Of a DNA stretch of 64,000 nt, positions 58,340 to 64,000 are shown in pieces. This stretch comes from Nansenia antarctica (taxonomy: Eukaryota > Chordata > Actinopteri > Argentiniformes > Microstomatidae), in the NCBI GenBank assembly GCA_963989245.1, contig OZ022339.1, forward strand, positions 62,602,273 to 62,666,272, given 5' to 3'. Numbering within the stretch: position 1 is the first letter of the stretch; each line of letters starts with the position of its first letter. A program made the translations under genes and the position numbers. The notes under the pieces were generated by a model. The model was not told the DNA's origin and ran no database searches. It saw only the letters and a program-made list of their open reading frames with translations.

Positions 58340-58455
58340 TAGAATAGGGTGAGTTACGTTTAGATTATTCTGGATCTTTTTAACAGCTTCTTTATTGAGA
58401 GGACACTTCAGTAGTCCCTGATTCTCATGGAACAGACAGTCAACAACAAGATTCA
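58340..58455 (-). pseudogene. Broken copy of the KPVI exon
   Basis: Translation on the - strand reads VDCLFHENQGLLKCPLNKEA and VKKIQNNL, matching the second half of the KPVI exons of genes 3 and 4. The front half and an acceptor AG are missing. It is a partial exon duplication stranded between genes 3 and 4. Confidence 0.75.
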
Positions 58456-58502
58456 AACAACACATTCTCACTGTAGGGATTCATCATTTACAGACACATC
58501 AA

Positions 58503-58747
58503 TCACTGTATTGATAATGGTGATACAAAATAATGCCAAACCTCTGCAGACATGTTAACTTTCTCCAAAATCTCTTTGACTGCTTCATCATTACGAGGAC
58601 ACTCCAGTAGTCCCTGGTTCTCATGGAACAGACAGTCTACTGTGAGTTTGATATCATCTCTGGTCACTAGTCTGCTGCTGTCAGGTACAGTGTAGTCTGG
58701 CTTGAAGGTGTGATGCAGCACCACCAGAATGACAGGTTTACCTTTAT
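58503..58747 (-). CDS. Cluster gene 4, KPVI exon
   Basis: The acceptor CTCCTTTAACAG precedes 58747. It encodes DKGKPVILVVLHHTFKPDYT and DCLFHENQGLLECPRNDEAV, and stops after VSPLSIQ. An alternative donor, GCAGAG|GTTTGG near 58550, is in phase with the acidic exon of gene 3. Confidence 0.83.
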
Positions 58748-61700
58748 CTGTTAAAGGAGAAACAAAAACATGTCAGCTCTTAACAAGACTCAGGGATTAA
58801 AGCAAAAAAATATATAGGGCCGGTTTCAGAGACAAGGCTTAAGCCTAGTCCTGGACTAAATCACACTTTCAATGTAAAATCTCCATTGAAGATGTTTTTT
58901 AGTCTAGGATTAGGCTTAAGCCTTGTCTGTGAAACCGGCCCATAATCTCCTGACGGGAAAAAATAAATCTGGCCAAATCGTGGCTTTCCGTGCGCAAAGC
59001 GCTTGTGCGATTTTCCGTTCTACGTTCTAATGCTTTGACTTTTCTTTCGAAAAATGTGAACACATTTCCGCGTTGTAGAAAATCAATGACACATCGCTAG
59101 TCAACTAACACAGCTTGTTTTGGGAGCCTGCTAACAATGTAAAGTAGTGTTTTAGTTAACTAGGTAGCAGTCCAATCCATTTCGCTGCAGTATTTTGGCT
59201 TGACTAGCGAGTTTGTGTTGTGATTCTCAACAACGTTGAAACTTAGTTTCACCCTTTTCCATAGTTTTGAATAATACATGTGTGGACTGACGATGTAGCG
59301 CAGCCTAACTTATTCTAATAATTATTTAACATAGTTTTATTGTGATAATTATTCCCCCCTCCTCCCAGACTTACATGGTCACATTATTATTGGATTGGTT
59401 GTTTGCGTGCCGGGTGAAGTTAGCTAAACATTTAACCTGCTAGCTAGCAAGAGAAACATAATGTCACTCTCCAAAGGTCTAAAGAGGAAAGTTGATGGTG
59501 AAAACAGGGCATTTAAAGAGGAATGGACAGCGAACTACGTATACGTTCATCCTACCTGGTTTCATCAATGCAAAGCTGTTGTGAGACTCACATTTTACGT
59601 GCTCACAATGAATGTTCCCTTCCACCTATACATGCGAGTCGTCCTTTTCGTCAATGAATGCGATAAAGACGCACTAGAGGAATCGATTGGTGCATAAAAA
59701 CCTTGAGAACTGCCGGATTAAAGTGACGTCCATAATAATAATAAATAATAATAATACATTAGACTTATAGCGCATTTCGAGACACAAAGAGTCCATATCA
59801 CCAGATAGCCAACAAATAGTGACCGATGGAGATGCCAGTTTTCTCATTAAGTAAGATTTAATAGCCTAATATAATTGTTTCTATTTTTAATGAATGGCTC
59901 ATTCTAATTATTATCCCTAGTAATGTAGCGTGTTTGCTCTGTCGAAGGGTCCGCTCCACTGCAGATCTGCCTAAATGACACCCCATGGCAGGAATATGAG
60001 CATGAGGACCTGGAACAGTTCACGTCGTCGGTTCTGAACCACATAGTGAACTGCACCAACTCAGTCACCGTGGACAAACGGGTCCGGGTCTACCCCAACA
60101 CGAAGCCATGGATGACTGGGAAGGTCCAAAAACTGATCAACGAGAGGGACAACGCCTTCTTCGCAGGGAAGAGCACACCGCTGTACAGCACCACCAGGGC
60201 TAACCTAAAGCGCGGAATCAAAGCGGCCAAGGCAGACCACAGAGAGAAGATTGAGGAATGCTTCCTGAGCAACGACTCCAGGCGGATGTGACAGGGGGTT
60301 CAGCACATGACAAACTTCAGAGCCAACAGGCTCACAGCCGCAGAGGACGACCCCCTGCTGGCGGGAAAGCTGAACACCTTCTACGCCCGGTTCGACGAGG
60401 GGCGAACGGAGGTAACCACAACACAAACACCACTCTCTCCAGCTCTCAGCAGCCTCACCCTCACAGAGCATGAAGTGAGACGTGTGCTGAAGGCGGTGGA
60501 CCCCAGGAAAGCCTCGGGGCCGGATGGCGTCCTGGGACGGGTGCTGAGGGACTGCACCGACCAGCTGGCCGGGGTTTTCACCAACATCTTCAACCAGTCC
60601 CTGTCCCAGGCCACCATCCCACCCTGCCTGAAAACCTCAACTATCATCCCAGTCCCGAAGAAAAGCACGGTGAGCTGCCTAAACGACTACCGCCCGGTGG
60701 CACTCACACCAATCATCATGAAGTGCTTCGAGAAACTAGTCCGGGCCCACATACTCACACGCCTCCCACCCAACCTGGTCCATACCAGTTCGCCTACAGA
60801 GCCCACAGGTCCACAGAGGACGCCATCGCGACGACTCTCCACGCCACTCTATCCCACCTGGAGAGGGGAAACAGCTACGCGAGACTGCTCTTTGTGGACT
60901 TCAGCTCCGCCTTCAACACCATCCTTCCAGACAGGCTAGTGACCAAACTACTAGACCTGGGTCTATCACACTCTATATGTGCATGGATCAAGGACTTCCT
61001 GACCGACCGCCCCCAGAGGGTGCGGGTGGGCCCCCACACCTCCACAGCCCTCAGACTCAGCACTGGGTCCCCCCAGGGCTGCGTGCTAAGCCCCATCCTC
61101 TACAACCTCTACACCTACGACTTCACCCCCGTCCACCCCAGCAACTCCATCGTAAAGTTTGCAGACGACACCCCCGTGGTGGGATGCATCTCGGGGGGGG
61201 GACGAGGCGGCGTACAGGGATGAGGTAGAGCAACTGAGCAAGCTGTGCAAGGTTAACAACCTGCTGCTGAACAAGTCAAAGACCCAGGAAATCATCGTAG
61301 ACTTCAGGAGGAAAAAGTCTGAGATCCAGCCCCTGCTCATCGACGGAGAGAGCGTGGAGAGAGTCTCAACCCTCCGATTCCTGGGGATGCACATGCGGGA
61401 TGACCTGACCTGGAAGGACAACACAAAAGCCACCATCAAGAAGGCACAACAGCGGCTATAGATCCTGAGAGTCCTCAGGAAGGAACACAGCAAGCAGGAG
61501 ATACTGGTGACCTTCTACCGCAGCGCAGTGGAGAGCATCCTCACCTACGCCATCTGCAACTGGTTCTCCAGCTGCACAACCGCGGAGAGAAATGCGCTAC
61601 AGAGAGTCGTGAGAACAGCCCAGAAGATCACCGGCGCCCCCCTCCCCTCTCTGGAAGAGCTGTACAACACACGCTGTCTCAGGAAGGCCTCCAAGATCTC

Positions 61701-63967
61701 CAGGGACCCAACCCACCCTGGGTACGAACACTTTACCCGGCTGCCCTCGAAAAGGCGGTTCAGGACCATGGCCGCAAGGACAAACAGACTGAAGAACAGC
61801 TTCTACCACAGGGCCGTCCAGGCCCTGAACACAGCAAAGACCTAGGTTCTGGGCCCTGGACAGTCTGGACGGATTGATGGCAGCTGCTGGACTGAAAAAA
61901 TCAGGTGTAGTGCTGAGGCACAAATATGTACATTTCAAGCCTGCAAACTGCGACACTTTAAATAAATGTGCAATAACACTATTGTGCAATATGACAACCC
62001 TAGTCGTCTATCTGTACAGTATAGTATAGTGGATAGTGTACATAGCCTTTATTTATGTAAACCAGCTCCTTCCCTTCTTGTGTTTTTTTTTTTAAACGTT
62101 TTTTTTTTTTCTTTCTTTTTTTTCTTTCCTAACACCAGGGGAGCCACCCCTCCTACATTTCGTTGTTTGGTACCTGTACTGTAGCAATGACAATAAAGAC
62201 CATTCATTCATTCAGGAGCATATAGGCTAAACGGATTCAGCTTTTTTTTTTTGCCGATTTTGTTGTCAATGTTTTTCATAAAATTAAACTGCATTTGCTT
62301 TGTTACTGTTCACATGTGTGGTGCAGTCACATTCACATAGCCTATAAGTAAACATTAAGTTTGAATGATTTACTGAGCTGGCGTTACTTTTTTCAAACCG
62401 CTATTTCAGCACCACGCACCATGTCCACCTACTTCTCACTATGAGGGGTTCAGCGTCAGTGCACCCCGCTCTGTTACTGTCGCATAGTTGTAGCCAATAA
62501 AGGCCTATATGTAGGCTATATAGGCTATTATATATCATTTATATACCTAATACCAACATCAAAATAGATTGTATGCCTCTACAAATCATATTACACCAGG
62601 TATAATCCGTCACAACTTGGAATAAATCTGTCGCAACTTGGAATAAATTGACGGAAATCCGTCGTAGCGATGGAGAACTTTAATCCCTGTAACAAGAGCA
62701 GGGCAATTACATTGGCTGAAGATGGTATAACGCTCATACGGTATATCACTATTCCCAAGGAATCAGCCCATTTGAGCACACTGGAATCTCCTTCTGTGCT
62801 GCTTCGATATTAGTCCCAGCACAAGACGTTTTTTGCAAGACGTGCTTGATCAACCAACAAGATTCTGCCCTGACTGAATTACCTGGAATCTCCTTCTCTG
62901 CTGCTTCAATGTCAGTCCCAGCCCAAGAGACGATGGGACAGAACACCAGGATGACATCACTCTCCTCCAGTGATTTCACCTCAGTTAGGCCTTTACTGCA
63001 CAGACTCTTTATAACTTCCTCATGAGACCCCATAGTATTCCCAGTCTTCAAACTGAAGAATTTCCTCATTGGCACTACAGAGAGACAGAAACGGTCTGTG
63101 AGGTGAACTTTGGAGGTGTTGGGATCACACTCCTCATCCCTGTTAAATATGTTGGCATGATATAAAAGCCAACATGATGCAATAGTTTCCTCTAACAAGA
63201 CAAAAGCTTTATAGATTAAAATGATGTATGAGGGTTGTACTGGCTTTGGCATCTTTAAGGAGTTGTATAGGGGACTTACAGTAGATAATACTCAGGAGCA
63301 GTTTTTAAATTGGCCCTTTCCACAAGTTGATTGAAAAGCGTGTCTACTTATTGCGCAGTGAAGTCATATAATTGTATCTGTCATATATAATTGTATTGTT
63401 ATCACTTCCTGTATTCCAGTACACTCTTAGAAAAAAGGGGTTCTTCATTTGTCCATATATAAAATAATAAATACATATTTTGGTTTACATGTAAACAGTT
63501 TTGGGTTCCATTGAGAACCCTCTTTGGAAAGGGTTCAGTGTGGAAAGGGCTCAATGTGGAACCCAAAAGTGTTCTACGTGGGACCCAAATGGTTGTTTAA
63601 TGGGTGCCCCTACAGGGACATGAAGAACCCTTTTTTGGTACTCACTAGAACTTTTATTTTTAAGAATATATGACAATAACCATTGAAAGCTCAATGTTTG
63701 ATTCAAAAGAGTAATTACCTTTTGAAGACCCATTCTGCAACAGAGAGAAAGGAGCATCAAACACAAAACTCTTAACTTTTAATCGAAATACATCGTTTCT
63801 GATCACAAAGTTGATGTCTACTCAGCAGAGGTAATCCCAGAAGTCAACCACGTCGCTGTGTCTCTCTTTAAAGTAGCATAGTCTGAGACCAAACATACCA
63901 CCGGGTCATTCGGCACAGCTTCTTGAGCTTCTTTGGCCTCTTCATCTGAAACAATATAAAAGTCATC
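58503..63967 (-). CDS. Unnamed alpha/beta protein, 4 exons seen, 5' end off window (cluster gene 4)
   Basis: Exons 63967-63899, 63734-63719 (16 nt), 63074-62883 and 58747-58503 join in phase (0, 1, 1, stop) into 173 residues. Order: acidic DDFYIVSDEEAKEAQEAVPN; microexon NGSSK; MRKFFSLKTGNTMGSHEEVI and ESDVILVFCPIVSWAGTDIE; KGKPVILVVLHHTFKPDYTV, then LTVDCLFHENQGLLECPRND and VKEILEKVNMSAE, ending VSPLSIQ. It is a paralogue of cluster gene 3 with the same exon plan. The 4.1-kb last intron holds a hAT fragment and an L2 LINE in opposite orientation. The first exon lies beyond the right edge. Function is unknown, and the fold inference is as for gene 3. Confidence 0.75.
58817..58941. mobile_element. 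125-bp palindromic MITE
   Basis: GGGCCGGTTTCAGAGACAAG and GGCTTAAGCCTAG at the left face an inverted copy ending CTGTGAAACCGGCCC. Almost the whole element folds back on itself. Confidence 0.85.
58985..59710 (+). mobile_element. hAT-type transposon fragment with transposase N-terminus
   Basis: The leading part (59030-59245) is near-identical to the MITE at 40540-40730. An ORF at 59461-59697 starts MSLSKGLKRKVDGENRAFKE and EWTANYVYV, the usual opening of hAT/Charlie-type transposases (also in GTF2IRD2-like genes). It then diverges and stops after 78 codons before any zinc finger or DDE domain. 5' part only. Confidence 0.65.
59735..59830. repeat. SINE/LINE tail-like repeat
   Basis: (AATA)n, then TACATTAGACTTATAGCGCA. 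Shares TACATTAGACTTATA with 51090-51105. Confidence 0.5.
59965..62215 (+). mobile_element. L2-like LINE, 5'-truncated, ORF2 broken
   Basis: It begins after the endonuclease (RVRVYPNTKPWMTGKVQKLI). Reverse transcriptase pieces follow in shifting frames: DPRKASGPDGVLGRVLRDC, LLFVDFSSAFNTILPDRL, STGSPQGCVLSPILYNLYTY and IVKFADDTPVVG. Then come FLGMHMRDDLTWKDN and the C-terminal YRSAVESILTYAICNWFSS. Frame changes occur near 60295, 60780, 61190 and 61460. The 3' end is CAATGACAATAAAGACC with (ATTC)n at 62200-62215. It lies antisense in the last intron of cluster gene 4. Confidence 0.88.
62216..62742. other. Intron sequence, nothing identified
   Basis: AT-rich intronic sequence of cluster gene 4 with short GGCTATATAGGCTATTATAT repeats near 62510-62535. 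No ORF or clear transposon. Confidence 0.4.
62743..62830 (-). pseudogene. Broken copy of the GTDIE exon end
   Basis: On the - strand, TGTGCTGGGACTAATATCGA onward translates CAGTNIEAAQKEIPV, matching the end of the neighbouring exon (WAGTDIEAAEKEIP, 62883). About 45 bp of exon are duplicated, with no acceptor. Confidence 0.75.
62883..63074 (-). CDS. Cluster gene 4, GTDIE exon
   Basis: The acceptor TCTCTCTGTAG precedes 63074 and the donor CCAG|GTAATT follows 62883. It encodes PMRKFFSLKTGNTMGSHEEV, then SLEESDVILVFCPIVSWAGT and DIEAAEKEIP. Confidence 0.86.
63420..63662. mobile_element. Fish MITE, 'GGGTTCTT' family
   Basis: The left end ACACTCTTAGAAAAAAGGGG and TTCTTCAT faces ATGAAGAACCCTTTTTTGG and AACTTTTATTTTTAAGA at the right. 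TTGAGAACCCTCTTTGGAAA and GTGTTCTACGTGGGACCCA are typical internal blocks. It lies in the intron between the microexon and the GTDIE exon of gene 4. Confidence 0.75.
63719..63734 (-). CDS. Cluster gene 4, 16-nt microexon
   Basis: AATGGGTCTTCAAAAG between acceptor CTCTGTTGCAG and donor GTAATTAC. Equivalent to 57949-57934. Confidence 0.72.
63899..63967 (-). CDS. Cluster gene 4, acidic exon
   Basis: The acceptor TTTTTTTGCAG precedes 63967 and the donor GTG|GTATGT follows 63899. It encodes DDFYIVSDEEAKEAQEAVPN and DPV. Phase 0 at both ends. Upstream exons are outside the window. Confidence 0.72.
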
Positions 63968-64000
63968 CTGCAAAAAAATTGGTTGTTAGAGTAGTAACCT

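Overview
The window looks like teleost fish nuclear DNA. It holds genes with many GT-AG introns, dense fish-type repeats (tRNA-derived SINEs, L2/L1/jockey-like LINEs, Tc1, hAT and PIF/Harbinger-like elements, MITEs) and long CA/GT microsatellites. I see no operons, bacterial genes or CRISPR arrays. I cannot name the species. A few repeats resemble ones I associate with salmonids and their relatives, but that is only a weak hint.

From about 1.3 to 47.3 kb, on the + strand, lies one large gene that I identify with high confidence as coq8a (ADCK3). It encodes the mitochondrial UbiB-family atypical kinase/ATPase needed for coenzyme Q biosynthesis. I reconstructed 14 coding exons (10088-45506) with matching splice phases, giving a 652-residue model that carries the KxGQ, Ala-rich loop, VAMK, TDPNWSNF and LLDFG motifs. 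A likely CCAAT/GC-box promoter with a non-coding first exon ends at 1443. The introns are filled with repeats: a hAT element inside a 20-bp minisatellite, a Harbinger-like MITE inside a second minisatellite, a 5.9-kb L1 with 16-bp target duplications starting 34 bp after a splice donor, and a nearly intact jockey-like reverse transcriptase ORF.

From about 48 to 64 kb, on the - strand, lies a cluster of small multi-exon genes that I could assemble but not name. (i) 49249-47986 is a complete 164-residue, 3-exon protein. (ii) 52132-49974 is a complete 178-residue, 5-coding-exon protein with a SAM-like stretch. A 5' non-coding exon and a perfect ISRE-type GAAANNGAAA site lie just upstream of it. 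(iii) 58189-53240 and (iv) 63967-58503 are two partial paralogues with the same exon plan: an acidic exon, a 16-nt microexon, a 'DVIL.FCPI...AGTDIEAA' exon and a 'KPVILVVLHHTF' exon. Genes i, iii and iv share a small alpha/beta domain. Its G-T-x-x-E motif followed by a K-P-V-I strand suggests, as inference only, a nucleoside-deoxyribosyltransferase/TIR-like Rossmannoid fold. Broken exon copies at 58340-58455 and 62743-62830 show ongoing local duplication. This cluster is my best candidate for an undescribed, possibly interferon-linked fish system.

LINE, hAT and Harbinger-like insertions separate the exons of these genes. Most non-exonic sequence in the window is either identifiable repeat or unremarkable intron.
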